Shown here piece after piece: positions 6,989 to 13,640 of a stretch of DNA of 64,000 nucleotides. A model generated the notes under the pieces. The model did not search any database. It was not told where the DNA came from and was given only the letters and a program-made list of their open reading frames with translations. The stretch's first letter is position 1; every line of letters begins with the position of its first letter. A program made the position numbers and the translations under genes. The stretch comes from a virus. The stretch lies in IMG/VR virus record IMGVR_UViG_3300009161_000031, positions 37,004-101,003 of that record, one strand, 5' to 3'.

Positions 6989-7067
6989 GCTGGCGCTCCA
7001 AATCGCCGGAGGCGATTTGGAGCGCCAGCGCATAGCAAAGCCCCCACCGTTGCCGGTAGGGGCTTTT
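6989..7067 (-). terminator. tandem hairpins ending cassette 5
   Basis: Perfect stem 6989-7029 (same sequence as 5833-5873) and stem 7037-7067 (AAAGCCCC.ACC / GGT.GGGGCTTTT), 20 nt after the stop at 7087. Confidence 0.65.
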
Positions 7068-7086
7068 ATTGCTAAGGCGGGGTGGC

Positions 7087-7443
7087 TTAGTTATCCAGCC
7101 CCTTAAACGTGCGTTCGATGTCTCGGATTGTCTGCGCTGCCCACGCATAGGCGAGTCCCTGTAACTCGTCTGCGATAGGCTCCCCCACTAGAAGGCAGAG
7201 AGCGATTCTCAAGCCCTCTTGCTCTCCCTCTATTTTTAGGGCTTCGGCATTGTGCGGGTAGTTAAATGCGTCTAGGCGTAACTCGCTTATTCCTAGTCGA
7301 ATGGCTATGGCCTCAACAGCCGATTTGAGGTCTTTAACCCTTTCCATTATCGGATAATGGAAACCTGCCTGATAGTGAAAAAAGTTAAAGATCGCGTCTT
7401 TAAGTTTTTTTTCGTATGCTTCTGCGCTAGTCGCGATGTCCAT
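7087..7443 (-). CDS. helical hypothetical protein
   Basis: A 118-residue mainly helical protein with charged N and C termini, the largest of the left half of the island. No motif was recognised. It is a single-gene cassette: promoter at 7484-7512, leader with GAAAGGCTCTCCC before the ATG, tandem hairpins downstream. The leader sequence is shared with the neighbouring cassettes although the coding sequence is not. Confidence 0.65.
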   Translation of the reverse strand: MDIATSAEAYEKKLKDAIFNFFHYQAGFHYPIMERVKDLKSAVEAIAIRLGISELRLDAFNYPHNAEALKIEGEQEGLRIALCLLVGEPIADELQGLAYAWAAQTIRDIERTFKGLDN

Positions 7444-7483
7444 TGGGAGAGCCTTTCGGTTGGGTGGCTTGGGTACAAATGAG

Positions 7484-7512
7484 AAACTACCAGCTCACGG
7501 CCTGCGAGTCAA
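7484..7512 (-). promoter_or_regulatory. promoter of 7087-7443
   Basis: Minus strand TTGACT, 17-nt spacer (CGCAGGCCGTGAGCTGG), TAGTTT. Confidence 0.8.
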
Positions 7513-7562
7513 GCCGGAGCGGGTATTTATTCTATTTATTTTTGTTAGCGATACCAGATAAT

Positions 7563-7640
7563 GCTGGCGCTCCAAATCGCCGGAGGCGATTTGGAGCGCC
7601 AGCGCATAGGAAAGCCCCCGCCTCACGGCAGGGGCTTTCC
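7563..7640 (-). terminator. tandem hairpins ending cassette 6
   Basis: Perfect stem 7563-7603 (third copy of the GCTGGCGCTCC hairpin) and stem 7609-7640 (GGAAAGCCCC / GGGGCTTTCC). Confidence 0.65.
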
Positions 7641-7658
7641 CGTATTCCGCTAAGGGGG

Positions 7659-7925
7659 TTAGCGGATTCTTACCTGAGCGTATCCCTCAGGCGAAAAGTC
7701 AATACGGCACTCTGAAGCCTGAACCTCGCTCCAATGCTTGCGGATAGTCGCCGCAACCGTTGGCCGGTCAGACTTAGCAACCTCACCGAACGTACCTTTG
7801 AGAGATACGCCTTGCTTTGCGGTTACTTTCTTTAGTGTTGCGAGTAGGTCGGGGATTAGGATTTTCTTTCGACCTCGGGGCGATACCTGAACATCGCTAG
7901 CGTCAATAAACTCATCTACGGGCAT
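7659..7925 (-). CDS. 88-residue paralog family protein, copy 3
   Basis: The third full-length paralog of the 88-residue family. It keeps VQVSPRGRKK, LKGTFG, VAKSDRPTVAATIRKHW and FSPEGYAQVRIR. The ATG at 7925 is preceded by GAAAAGGAAAGTG and aligns exactly with the other two; a longer in-frame reading runs back through the promoter and is rejected. The strong conservation across three separately promoted copies suggests dosage or slight specialisation. Function unknown. Confidence 0.75.
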   Translation of the reverse strand: MPVDEFIDASDVQVSPRGRKKILIPDLLATLKKVTAKQGVSLKGTFGEVAKSDRPTVAATIRKHWSEVQASECRIDFSPEGYAQVRIR

Positions 7926-7986
7926 TTGGCACTTTCCTTTTCTTAGTAGGTAGTTAGAGTAGAAAGTCTCCGCTCCAACAGAGATA

Positions 7987-8015
7987 AATCTACTCCTCCC
8001 TACTAAGTGAGTCAA
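7987..8015 (-). promoter_or_regulatory. promoter of 7659-7925
   Basis: Minus strand TTGACT, 17-nt spacer (CACTTAGTAGGGAGGAG), TAGATT. Confidence 0.75.
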
Positions 8016-8106
8016 GTTGGAGCGAGAGTTTTTCTAGAAACTTTTTGAGTAGCTGTCGGCCCGAGCGTTTATTCCACCTAACATAAAACCTAAGACGACT
8101 TGACAC

Positions 8107-8147
8107 GGGCGTGCCTTTTTGCGAGGAACGAGCAAAAAGGCACGCCC
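8107..8147 (-). terminator. hairpin ending cassette 7
   Basis: Perfect stem GGGCGTGCCTTTTTGC with its complement around GAGGAAC, closely matching the hairpin at 6491-6526 apart from the loop. Confidence 0.6.
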
Positions 8148-8195
8148 GCCCTGAGCAACCGGCATCAGGGCGAGCGTGCGGCCTTGCGGAGCGGA

Positions 8196-8423
8196 CTAGA
8201 TAATCACGCCCTCCATCAGGTTTACCAACGCATCAGCCGTAGTTACCGGAGCGTAGCCGTAGGCAATAGCGGCGATTATTTCTCTATCGCCATTTTTTGC
8301 GGCGACTCTTAGAACGTGAGAGATAATGGCGACGACATTAGAGTCATTGCTTATCTTATGGGCGATAGAATCGGTGCGATTTATTAGAGCGCTTCTTATG
8401 GCTTGAGTTTGTTCAGGATTCAC
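8196..8423 (-). CDS. helical hypothetical protein
   Basis: A 75-residue helical protein starting MNPEQTQAIRSAL with a hydrophobic middle (VVAIISHVLRVAA) that is too polar overall for a confident membrane span. No family recognised. It is a single-gene cassette with promoter 8463-8491 and the GAAAGGCTCCAAC leader shared with neighbouring cassettes. Confidence 0.65.
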   Translation of the reverse strand: MNPEQTQAIRSALINRTDSIAHKISNDSNVVAIISHVLRVAAKNGDREIIAAIAYGYAPVTTADALVNLMEGVII

Positions 8424-8462
8424 GTTGGAGCCTTTCGGTTAGGCGACTTGCTTACAAGAGAG

Positions 8463-8491
8463 AAACTACCAGCTATTGGCCTACGAGTCAA
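8463..8491 (-). promoter_or_regulatory. promoter of 8196-8423
   Basis: Minus strand TTGACT, 17-nt spacer (CGTAGGCCAATAGCTGG), TAGTTT. Confidence 0.8.
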
Positions 8492-8541
8492 GCCGGAGAA
8501 GGTATTTATTCTATTTTATTTTAGAACTGATACCGAGCAAT

Positions 8542-8704
8542 GCTGGCGCTCCAAATCGCCGGAGGCGATTTGGAGCGCCAGCCCTGAACGCAACAAAGCC
8601 CGCTCTGAGGGGGCAGAGCGGGCTTTGCGATAATGGCGGCCCCCCACGCCCCGTATGCGGGCGTAATGCCTTCAGCAAACCCAACGGGTTATGCGGGGGG
8701 GGCC
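8542..8704 (-). terminator. hairpins ending cassette 8
   Basis: Perfect stem 8542-8582 (fourth copy of the GCTGGCGCTCC hairpin), stem 8595-8626 (AAAGCCCGCTCTG/CAGAGCGGGCTTT) and a long GGCCCCCC/GGGGGGCC pairing spanning 8638-8704, six bases after the stop. Confidence 0.6.
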
Positions 8705-8709
8705 ACGAA

Positions 8710-8850
8710 CTAGAAGTTGAGAGACTCAATCCACGCTGCGACAATCGGCAGGACTATGAACGCCGAGATGCCGAGCAGATACGGGAAGACCTGCCTCCAC
8801 CTATCTTGGAGACTAAAGAATACCTCTACGCTATCGAAACGACGGTTCAT
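8710..8850 (-). CDS. 46-residue membrane protein, second of a pair
   Basis: A 46-residue protein (MNRRFDSVEVFFSLQDRWRQ...) with one membrane span at residues 22-40 (VFPYLLGISAFIVLPIVAA). The ATG shares its A with the TGA of the upstream gene (TGATG), so the two are translationally coupled. GGAAAGGTAATCTG precedes the ATG. With its partner it forms the clearest two-gene unit in the island. A paired small-membrane-protein unit could be holin/antiholin-like or a membrane-acting defence or exclusion pair; this is inference. Confidence 0.65.
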   Translation of the reverse strand: MNRRFDSVEVFFSLQDRWRQVFPYLLGISAFIVLPIVAAWIESLNF

Positions 8851-9005
8851 CAGATTACCTTTCCGATTAGTGTGATGACTAGAGCGCCTAGACCTATTAG
8901 GGCTAGGAATCCTAGCGTTATTAGGGTCACGCCGAGTAGCCCTGCGGCCACCTCTGCGAAACTATCTTCGCGAACATTCTTGAACCACACGTTAGATAGT
9001 TTCAT
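8850..9005 (-). CDS. 51-residue membrane protein, first of a pair
   Basis: A 51-residue protein beginning MKLSNVWFKN with a long hydrophobic segment (residues 19-50, AAGLLGVTLITLGFLALIGL onward) that could span the membrane once or as a hairpin. The ATG at 9005 has AAAGGAAAACT upstream, the same start context as the gene at 15536. A second in-frame ATG at 9035 lies exactly six bases after the -10 box, so a leaderless 61-residue form starting METNPEQ is also possible. Probably co-functions with the 46-residue membrane protein. Confidence 0.65.
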   Translation of the reverse strand: MKLSNVWFKNVREDSFAEVAAGLLGVTLITLGFLALIGLGALVITLIGKVI

Positions 9006-9041
9006 AGTTTTCCTTTGCTCGGGGTTGGTTTCCATAGTTAG

Positions 9042-9070
9042 AAACTACTAGCTGATGGCCTGCGAGTCAA
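9042..9070 (-). promoter_or_regulatory. promoter of 8710-9005 pair
   Basis: Minus strand TTGACT, 17-nt spacer (CGCAGGCCATCAGCTAG), TAGTTT. The predicted +1 falls on the A of the ATG at 9035. Confidence 0.8.
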
Positions 9071-9120
9071 GTCTATTTGGTTATTTATTCTAAGTTTATC
9101 TAATACCGATACCAGCCTTT

Positions 9121-9211
9121 GCTGTCGTGCCTCACATTTATGTGAGGTGTCGTGAGGCACGACAGCCCGATAGGTTTCCGGGCGCGAAAAAGCCCCCCTT
9201 GCGGGGGGCTT
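9121..9211 (-). terminator. hairpins ending cassette 9
   Basis: Stem 9121-9166 (GCTGTCGTGCCTCAC with its complement), which has an alternative inner CTCACAT/ATGTGAG hairpin, and stem 9190-9211 (AAGCCCCCC/GGGGGGCTT). Confidence 0.65.
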
Positions 9212-9231
9212 CTGCCGACTCTCCGAGGCCG

Positions 9232-9573
9232 CTAGGCGACCTCGGGGCGGTCTTCCCGGCAGTCGTGATGCCCGCTGTAGCAAAACTCGTCGCTATCGAA
9301 CTCTATAGAGTCATCGCCCTCAACGAAAATAAGCATCCCTGCGGCCATAGCCTCGTAATGCCCCTCGGGGTTCTGAATGATAGCCATGTAATCCCTGTCC
9401 GTTTGAGGGTCAAGCGCCTCAACGGCATAACCGATTAGAGCAGTTTTATCCGCCCAGTCCGCGTCCCAAAAGTTTCGAGACTCAATAAAGCGCATAAGTC
9501 TCCATTCTTTGACATCAAGTAAGCCGCCAAAGTGAAAATCTAGCAAGTGGCGAACGGTTTCGATGGTCTCCAT
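9232..9573 (-). CDS. acidic hypothetical protein, paralog of 9829-10176
   Basis: A 113-residue strongly acidic protein sharing its whole length with the next cassette: IETVRHLLDFH at the N terminus, RNFW, an NPEGHYEAMA.GML block and an HDCRE.RPE.A C terminus. High acid content and small size recall phage inhibitors that mimic nucleic acid, but that is only a resemblance in composition. Promoter 9620-9648; tandem hairpins downstream. The family was not recognised. Confidence 0.7.
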   Translation of the reverse strand: METIETVRHLLDFHFGGLLDVKEWRLMRFIESRNFWDADWADKTALIGYAVEALDPQTDRDYMAIIQNPEGHYEAMAAGMLIFVEGDDSIEFDSDEFCYSGHHDCREDRPEVA

Positions 9574-9619
9574 TTTTTCCCCTTAGATCGGGAGTGCGGG
9601 GTGCGCTCCAACAAGGACA

Positions 9620-9648
9620 AAACTAATCGCGTTACCTATTTGAGTCAA
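9620..9648 (-). promoter_or_regulatory. promoter of 9232-9573
   Basis: Minus strand TTGACT, 17-nt spacer (CAAATAGGTAACGCGAT), TAGTTT. This is the first of the second promoter subtype (GCGATTAGTTTTGTCC). Confidence 0.8.
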
Positions 9649-9715
9649 GTTATAGAGGCAAATTGAGGAAAAGAATAGGTTCACTCTAAGTAGCCAAAAG
9701 CTATCACCACTCAAC

Positions 9716-9808
9716 GCTGGCGTGCCTCACATTTTTTTGTGAGGTGCCGTGAGGCACGCCAGCCCGATGGGTTTCCGGGCGCGAAAAAGCCCCCCTTGCG
9801 GGGGGCTT
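9716..9808 (-). terminator. hairpins ending cassette 10
   Basis: Stem 9716-9763 (GCTGGCGTGCCTCAC with its complement, T-rich inner loop) and stem 9787-9808, identical to the one at 9190-9211. Confidence 0.65.
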
Positions 9809-9828
9809 CTGCCGACTCTCCGAGGCCG

Positions 9829-10176
9829 CTAGGCAGCCTCGGGGCGAGATTCCCGGCAGTCGTCGTGCTGGTCGATACAAAACTCATCAAGGTCGAAATC
9901 TAAGATACCTGAGGATTCTATGTGGCTAAGCATACCGACAGCCATCGCTTCGTAGTATCCCTCGGGGTTATTCATAATGACCTGATAATCATCGGCGGTC
10001 TGAGGGTTGATAACGCTCACCGCAAAACCGATAAGCGTCATTTTGTTTTCCCAATTTGCTTCCCAAAAGTTACGAAACATAATGGCACGCATTAGTTTCC
10101 ATTCATCGTGGAATGGCATAGTAAATGAATCCTGATGAAAATCTAGCAAGTGGCGAACGGTTTCGATGTTGTCCAT
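9829..10176 (-). CDS. acidic hypothetical protein, paralog of 9232-9573
   Basis: A 115-residue acidic protein, clearly a tandem duplicate of the upstream-coordinate neighbour at 9232, sharing IETVRHLLDFH, NPEG.YEAMA.GML and the HDCRE C terminus. The flanking promoter and hairpins are duplicated too, so the duplication unit was the whole cassette. The two copies have diverged mainly in residues 14-30 and 85-100. Function unknown. Confidence 0.7.
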   Translation of the reverse strand: MDNIETVRHLLDFHQDSFTMPFHDEWKLMRAIMFRNFWEANWENKMTLIGFAVSVINPQTADDYQVIMNNPEGYYEAMAVGMLSHIESSGILDFDLDEFCIDQHDDCRESRPEAA

Positions 10177-10222
10177 TTTGTCCCCTTAGGTTGGGAGTGC
10201 CGGTTGCGCTCCAACAAGGACA

Positions 10223-10251
10223 AAACTAATCGCGTTTCGGTTTTGAGTCAA
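10223..10251 (-). promoter_or_regulatory. promoter of 9829-10176
   Basis: Minus strand TTGACT, 17-nt spacer (CAAAACCGAAACGCGAT), TAGTTT. A CACTCTAAGTG palindrome lies 33 bases upstream at 10285-10295. Confidence 0.8.
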
Positions 10252-10318
10252 CTTCTGCTAACGATTTGAGCAAAAGAATAGGTTCACTCTAAGTGGCCAC
10301 CAGCTACCACCAGACCCA

Positions 10319-10408
10319 GCGGGCGCACGCTACGAGGAACGAGTAGCGGGCAGCGTGCGCCCGCCCCCGAGGGGGAGTCACGGAGAGTGGTTGCCCACCC
10401 TCCGTGAC
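10319..10408 (-). terminator. hairpins ending cassette 11
   Basis: Stem 10319-10364 (GCGGGCGCACGCT..., inner TACGAGG loop region) and stem 10377-10408 (GTCACGGAG / CTCCGTGAC). Confidence 0.65.
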
Positions 10409-10419
10409 CCGACCGGCCC

Positions 10420-10725
10420 CTACAGGTAGTCGTGGGCGATGTTGCGGATTATGTCGTTTACCCAACGGTCGGGCCAATCGAGGTAATCCTGAGACTCTGC
10501 GAATACGTCCACCGCATTGGCAAATGTGGTCACGCCTACGATAGCGTGCGGGAATCCCATACGGACTAAGGATAGGCTCTGAGTCCATTCCATAGAGTCT
10601 AGGGCTAGGATAAGGGGCATTAGGGCATCTATTGAGTGAACAGATCGCGCCTCGCCGCTGGCGTGAGCCTCAATGAGGCTAAGGCGTAGCGCCTTGCCCT
10701 CTGCGTCTAGTGAGTAATTCGGCAT
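10420..10725 (-). CDS. hypothetical protein
   Basis: A 101-residue acidic helical protein starting MPNYSLDAEGKAL. The first residues MPNYS resemble the MPNFS/MPNVS starts of cassettes at 11428, 11909 and 12543 although the rest is unrelated. No domain recognised. The leader has GAAAGGTTCCACG before the ATG. Single-gene unit with promoter 10777-10805. Confidence 0.65.
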   Translation of the reverse strand: MPNYSLDAEGKALRLSLIEAHASGEARSVHSIDALMPLILALDSMEWTQSLSLVRMGFPHAIVGVTTFANAVDVFAESQDYLDWPDRWVNDIIRNIAHDYL

Positions 10726-10776
10726 AATCGTGGAACCTTTCAGGTGAGGTGCGCCGGTTGCGCTCCAACAAGGACA

Positions 10777-10805
10777 AACCTACTAGCGTTCCGAATCTGA
10801 GTCAA
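10777..10805 (-). promoter_or_regulatory. promoter of 10420-10725
   Basis: Minus strand TTGACT, 17-nt spacer, TAGGTT. Confidence 0.75.
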
Positions 10806-10872
10806 GGCGGGAGAGCAAATTGAGGAAACAATGATGTTCACTCTAAGTGGCCAAAAGCTACCACCACACTCA

Positions 10873-10962
10873 GCGGGCGCACGCTACGAGGAACGAGTAG
10901 CGGGCAGCGTGCGCCCGCCCCCGAGGGGGGGTCACGGAGAGTGGTTGCCCACTCTCCGTGAC
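10873..10962 (-). terminator. hairpins ending cassette 12
   Basis: Stem 10873-10918 (GCGGGCGCACGCT, same as 10319) and stem 10931-10962 (GTCACGGAGAGTGG / CCACTCTCCGTGAC, perfect except loop). Confidence 0.65.
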
Positions 10963-10970
10963 CGGGTCGG

Positions 10971-11216
10971 TTAGAAATCGCACTCGTGGTTTACGTCGTG
11001 GTCGTCAAGGTTGGGAAGTTCGTGCCTCCACGCTTGGTAGAGAATCGCTTCCTCTAGCGCTGCTGCGCTGTAGTTTAGGATTGTGTAATCGAGCCACTTA
11101 GCGCCCGACTCTGCGGAAATCGTGCGAGAAATCTCGCAACGAAATGCGCGAACTAATGGGGCAAGTGCCGAACGCGACGCGGTTTCGGCGGCTAGGACTT
11201 TCTGTGTGTTGGTCAT
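10971..11216 (-). CDS. hypothetical protein, probably leaderless
   Basis: An 81-residue helical protein (MTNTQKVLAAETASRS...) with an acidic, His-rich C terminus (LDDHDVNHECDF). The ATG lies exactly six bases after the -10 box TAGATT (11223-11228), so the transcript probably begins at the ATG itself. It is the clearest leaderless case in the island; other cassettes have 40-70 nt leaders. No domain recognised. Confidence 0.65.
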   Translation of the reverse strand: MTNTQKVLAAETASRSALAPLVRAFRCEISRTISAESGAKWLDYTILNYSAAALEEAILYQAWRHELPNLDDHDVNHECDF

Positions 11217-11222
11217 AAGAGA

Positions 11223-11251
11223 AATCTACCCTAGATTAGATTCTGAGTCTA
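11223..11251 (-). promoter_or_regulatory. promoter of 10971-11216 (leaderless)
   Basis: Minus strand TAGACT, 17-nt spacer, TAGATT. The predicted +1 coincides with the ATG of the gene. Confidence 0.7.
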
Positions 11252-11330
11252 GTTATGCGGCTAAAGATTGTCTCAAGATGTTGAGGTTAGAATACTCACT
11301 CTAAGTGGCCAAAAGCTATCACCAGCCGTT

Positions 11331-11417
11331 GCGGGCGCACGCTACGAGGAACGAGTAGCGGGCAGCGTGCGCCCGCCCCCGAGGGGGGCCACGGAGAGTG
11401 GTTGCCCACTCTCCGTG
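11331..11417 (-). terminator. hairpins ending cassette 13
   Basis: Stem 11331-11376 (third GCGGGCGCACGCT hairpin) and stem 11390-11417 (CACGGAGAG / CTCTCCGTG). Confidence 0.65.
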
Positions 11418-11427
11418 ACCGGGTCGG

Positions 11428-11640
11428 TTACTCCTCCCAGCCGACGATGCGGTCGGGGACTTCCCAGTCCTCAACGTCGCCGTCGTCCTCGCTGCGGACA
11501 GAGCGGGCGTAGACCTCGGGGTCATCGAAACTGAATTCGTAAACCTTGACCTCGATAGGAGCGCCCCACTGAATTCCAGAGAGGGCCGCGTCCCACTCCA
11601 TTGCCAATTCGCTTGCGGTCTTGCCAGAGACGTTCGGCAT
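11428..11640 (-). CDS. acidic mosaic protein, C-terminal module shared with 12543-12728
   Basis: A 70-residue acidic protein. Its last 20 residues (EDDGDVEDWEVPDRIVGWEE) are nearly identical to the end of the gene at 12543, while residues 6-50 are unrelated. Its first three residues MPN are shared with several cassettes. It therefore looks assembled from exchangeable ends. An out-of-frame ATG lies 13 bases upstream in the conserved GAGAGAATGGATTTGGC leader. Function unknown; the acid-rich tail could mimic nucleic acid or bind a basic partner. Confidence 0.65.
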   Translation of the reverse strand: MPNVSGKTASELAMEWDAALSGIQWGAPIEVKVYEFSFDDPEVYARSVRSEDDGDVEDWEVPDRIVGWEE

Positions 11641-11693
11641 CTGCCAAATCCATTCTCTCAGGGAGTCCGCCGGTTGCTCGCTCCAATAAGTAC

Positions 11694-11722
11694 AAACTAC
11701 TCGCGTTCGGAATCTGAGTCAA
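11694..11722 (-). promoter_or_regulatory. promoter of 11428-11640
   Basis: Minus strand TTGACT, 17-nt spacer (CAGATTCCGAACGCGAG), TAGTTT. Confidence 0.75.
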
Positions 11723-11789
11723 CTTCTGCGTGCGAATTGAGGTAAAAATGATGTTCACTCTAAGTGGCCAAAAGCTATCACCACACAAC

Positions 11790-11895
11790 GCTGGCGCACG
11801 CTACGAGGGACGAGTAGGCGGCAGCGTGCGCCAGCCCGGGCCAAGGTCACTCTGAGTGATGAGGGGGGAGCGCCCCGACCCTTGCGGGCCGGGGC
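11790..11895 (-). terminator. hairpins ending cassette 14
   Basis: Stem 11790-11835 (GCTGGCGCACGCT...), the perfect palindrome CACTCTGAGTG at 11848-11858, and stem 11872-11895 (GCCCCG / CGGGGC). Confidence 0.65.
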
Positions 11896-11908
11896 TTGAC
11901 CCCTAGAC

Positions 11909-12217
11909 TCAGATTGAGAGTCTAAAGACCCTGGCTAGGTCTATGATTTCATCGCAAGCGGCTATTGCCTCGGTGCGAGGGACATCGTCGCCGCGTAGTG
12001 GGGCTAGGTCACCCAACACGCTTTGCATAGCGTGGCTGTAGGGGTTATCCATTCCCCAAATGCCGGTGGTCATGAGCACGTTGAAGATAACGTGAGCGTT
12101 CATGAACGTGCACCCCCACAATTCCTGTATCCGTTCCTTAATAAGTACGGAATTGGTGCTTACGGTTACCGCCGCATCGGTTGTCGCGGTTGCGACCTCT
12201 CCAGAGAAGTTCGGCAT
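11909..12217 (-). CDS. hypothetical protein, paralog of 13025-13333
   Basis: A 102-residue protein beginning MPNFSGEVATATTDAAVTV. It shares its length and layout with the protein at 13025: a Thr/Ala/Val-rich N terminus, a basic helix (IKERIQELW / ITKRIKELW), a hydrophobic middle and an acid helix near the end. The start at MPNFS is chosen over an earlier out-of-frame ATG in the conserved leader because the paralog at 13025 lacks that ATG. No family recognised. Confidence 0.65.
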   Translation of the reverse strand: MPNFSGEVATATTDAAVTVSTNSVLIKERIQELWGCTFMNAHVIFNVLMTTGIWGMDNPYSHAMQSVLGDLAPLRGDDVPRTEAIAACDEIIDLARVFRLSI

Positions 12218-12271
12218 GTGGCCAAATCCATTCTCTCGGGGAGGGAGCCGGTTGCTCTCTCCAATAAGTAC

Positions 12272-12300
12272 AAACTACCAAACATCAGTATGCGAGTCTA
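12272..12300 (-). promoter_or_regulatory. promoter of 11909-12217
   Basis: Minus strand TAGACT, 17-nt spacer, TAGTTT. First of the third promoter subtype (TTGTACTTATTGGAG downstream). Confidence 0.7.
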
Positions 12301-12362
12301 TTTGTGCGCCTAATTATTACCTCAAGATTAAAAAAAGAATCCAAAAAAAACCAGCTCCCGGC

Positions 12363-12391
12363 TTGACACGGGCGAGCGGGTGTGATTTGTT
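12363..12391 (+). promoter_or_regulatory. possible divergent plus-strand promoter
   Basis: TTGACA, 17-nt spacer, TTTGTT, followed by the CACTCTAAGTG palindrome at 12399-12409. One of five similar sites (13469, 14089, 14622, 15183). The -10 is poor. Confidence 0.35.
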
Positions 12392-12433
12392 CTGCGGCCA
12401 CTCTAAGTGACATTTTTTCCCATACCAGCCAAC

Positions 12434-12530
12434 GCGGGCGAGCTTAGCACACGGTAGATCGTGTGTGCGTATGGGGCGGCTCGCCCGCCGAACCCCAAAG
12501 GGGAGGGGAGAGGCTGGAGCCTCTCCCCTT
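12434..12530 (-). terminator. hairpins ending cassette 15
   Basis: Long stem 12434-12488 (GCGGGCGAGC / GCTCGCCCGC) carrying an inner GCACACG/CGTGTGTGC hairpin, then stem 12505-12528 (GGGGAGAGGCT / AGCCTCTCCCC). Confidence 0.65.
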
Positions 12531-12542
12531 TGCCCCCGGGAG

Positions 12543-12728
12543 TTACTCCTCCCAGCCGGTGATGCGGTCGGGGACTTCCCAGTCCTCAACATCGCCGTCA
12601 TCCTCAAGCGGGAACCGGTCGGGGCTGACCGTGTGGAGGATGCTGTCCAACTGTCCGAGCGGATGCCCGAACATGTGTTCTATCAAGCCGCGTGCGTCAA
12701 ACGCGGGGCTAGCAGAGAAGTTCGGCAT
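12543..12728 (-). CDS. mosaic protein: MPNFS start and shared acidic tail
   Basis: A 61-residue protein. The first five residues MPNFS match the cassette at 11909, the last 20 match the cassette at 11428 (EDDGDVEDWEVPDRI.GWEE, with only a few base differences in DNA), and the middle 35 residues are unique. The pattern suggests recombination inside conserved ends. Function unknown. Confidence 0.65.
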   Translation of the reverse strand: MPNFSASPAFDARGLIEHMFGHPLGQLDSILHTVSPDRFPLEDDGDVEDWEVPDRITGWEE

Positions 12729-12782
12729 GTGGCCAAATCCATTCTCTCGGGGAGGGAGCCGGTCGCTCTCTCCAATAAGTAC

Positions 12783-12811
12783 AAACTACCAGCTAATGGC
12801 TTGCGAGTCTA
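12783..12811 (-). promoter_or_regulatory. promoter of 12543-12728
   Basis: Minus strand TAGACT, 17-nt spacer (CGCAAGCCATTAGCTGG), TAGTTT. The spacer resembles the first subtype. Confidence 0.75.
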
Positions 12812-12907
12812 TTTCTGCGGGCTATTTCTTTGCATTATTTCTTTTTTTATTTGTGAGCAGAACTTGACAGCGTACTAAACTTGTACTAGACTACCCCACC
12901 ACTCTGC

Positions 12908-13017
12908 GCTGGCGCACGCTACGAGGGACGAGTAGGCGGCAGCGTGCGCCAGCCCGGGCCAATGTCACTCTGAGTGATGAGGGGGGGGGGAGCGCCCCGA
13001 CCCTTGCGGGCCGGGGC
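12908..13017 (-). terminator. hairpins ending cassette 16
   Basis: Stem 12908-12953 (same as 11790), palindrome CACTCTGAGTG at 12966-12976 and stem 12994-13017 (GCCCCG / CGGGGC). The whole block duplicates that of cassette 14. Confidence 0.65.
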
Positions 13018-13024
13018 TTGACCC

Positions 13025-13333
13025 CTAGGCTGCGTCTACCCAATCCATCATTAGGTAAACGATTACCTCGGAGGCAATCATCGCCTCGGAGTGTGGAGTA
13101 TTAGTCCGACGCAGGCCGATTAGTGAGGCCATTACTCTCTCGCCTGCGGTATGGGCCATTCCCTCGGTTGCCCAAATCATAGTGGACGATAGGGCTCCGA
13201 ATACCGCTTGAGCGGTTCTTGAGTCAACATTCCACAATTCTTTGATGCGCTTAGTGATTGCTATTGAGCAAGGCGCTACGGTTACCGCCGTATCGGTTGC
13301 CGCGATTGCGACCTCTCCAGAGAAGGTAGGCAT
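13025..13333 (-). CDS. hypothetical protein, paralog of 11909-12217
   Basis: A 102-residue protein (MPTFSGEVAIAATDTAVTV...) with the same length and organisation as the gene at 11909. Identity is strong in the first 20 residues and in the basic helix, and weaker later. The downstream hairpins are also copies, so an entire cassette was duplicated. No function recognised. Confidence 0.65.
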   Translation of the reverse strand: MPTFSGEVAIAATDTAVTVAPCSIAITKRIKELWNVDSRTAQAVFGALSSTMIWATEGMAHTAGERVMASLIGLRRTNTPHSEAMIASEVIVYLMMDWVDAA

Positions 13334-13387
13334 TTGGCCAAATCCAGTCTCTCGGGGAGCGAGCCGGTTGCTCTCTCCAATAAGTAC

Positions 13388-13416
13388 AATTTACCAAACA
13401 TCAGTGAGTGAGTCTA
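13388..13416 (-). promoter_or_regulatory. promoter of 13025-13333
   Basis: Minus strand TAGACT, 17-nt spacer, TAAATT. Confidence 0.7.
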
Positions 13417-13468
13417 TTTCTGCGCCTCATTGTTTCCTCAAGATAATAAAAGAAATCCAGCTCCCGGC

Positions 13469-13497
13469 TTGACACGCAGCCGCGGCTGTGATTTATT
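13469..13497 (+). promoter_or_regulatory. possible divergent plus-strand promoter
   Basis: TTGACA, 17-nt spacer, TTTATT; the expected +1 falls at the edge of the CACTCTAAGTG palindrome (13505-13515). Confidence 0.4.
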
Positions 13498-13539
13498 CTG
13501 CGACCACTCTAAGTGACCAAAAATGCCAAACCAAGCCGA

Positions 13540-13640
13540 GCGGGCGAGCTTAGCACACGAAGAGCGTGTGTGCGTATGGGGCGGCTCGCCCGCCGAACCC
13601 CAAAAGGGGAGGGGAGGGGCCGGAGCCCCCCCCCCTTGCT
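13540..13640 (-). terminator. hairpins ending cassette 17
   Basis: Stem 13540-13593 (GCGGGCGAGC / GCTCGCCCGC) with inner GCACACG/CGTGTGTGC, followed by a GGGGAGGGGCCGG / CCGGAGCCCCCC type stem. Confidence 0.6.

Noticed and set aside
8476-9051. 191-residue plus-strand open frame
   Set aside because: It is antisense to two membrane genes and crosses terminators and a promoter; GC-rich DNA makes long chance frames.
12463-12878. Overlapping plus-strand frames of 134 and 137 residues
   Set aside because: Both run antisense through a cassette gene, its promoter and its hairpins; composition is frame-shadow-like.
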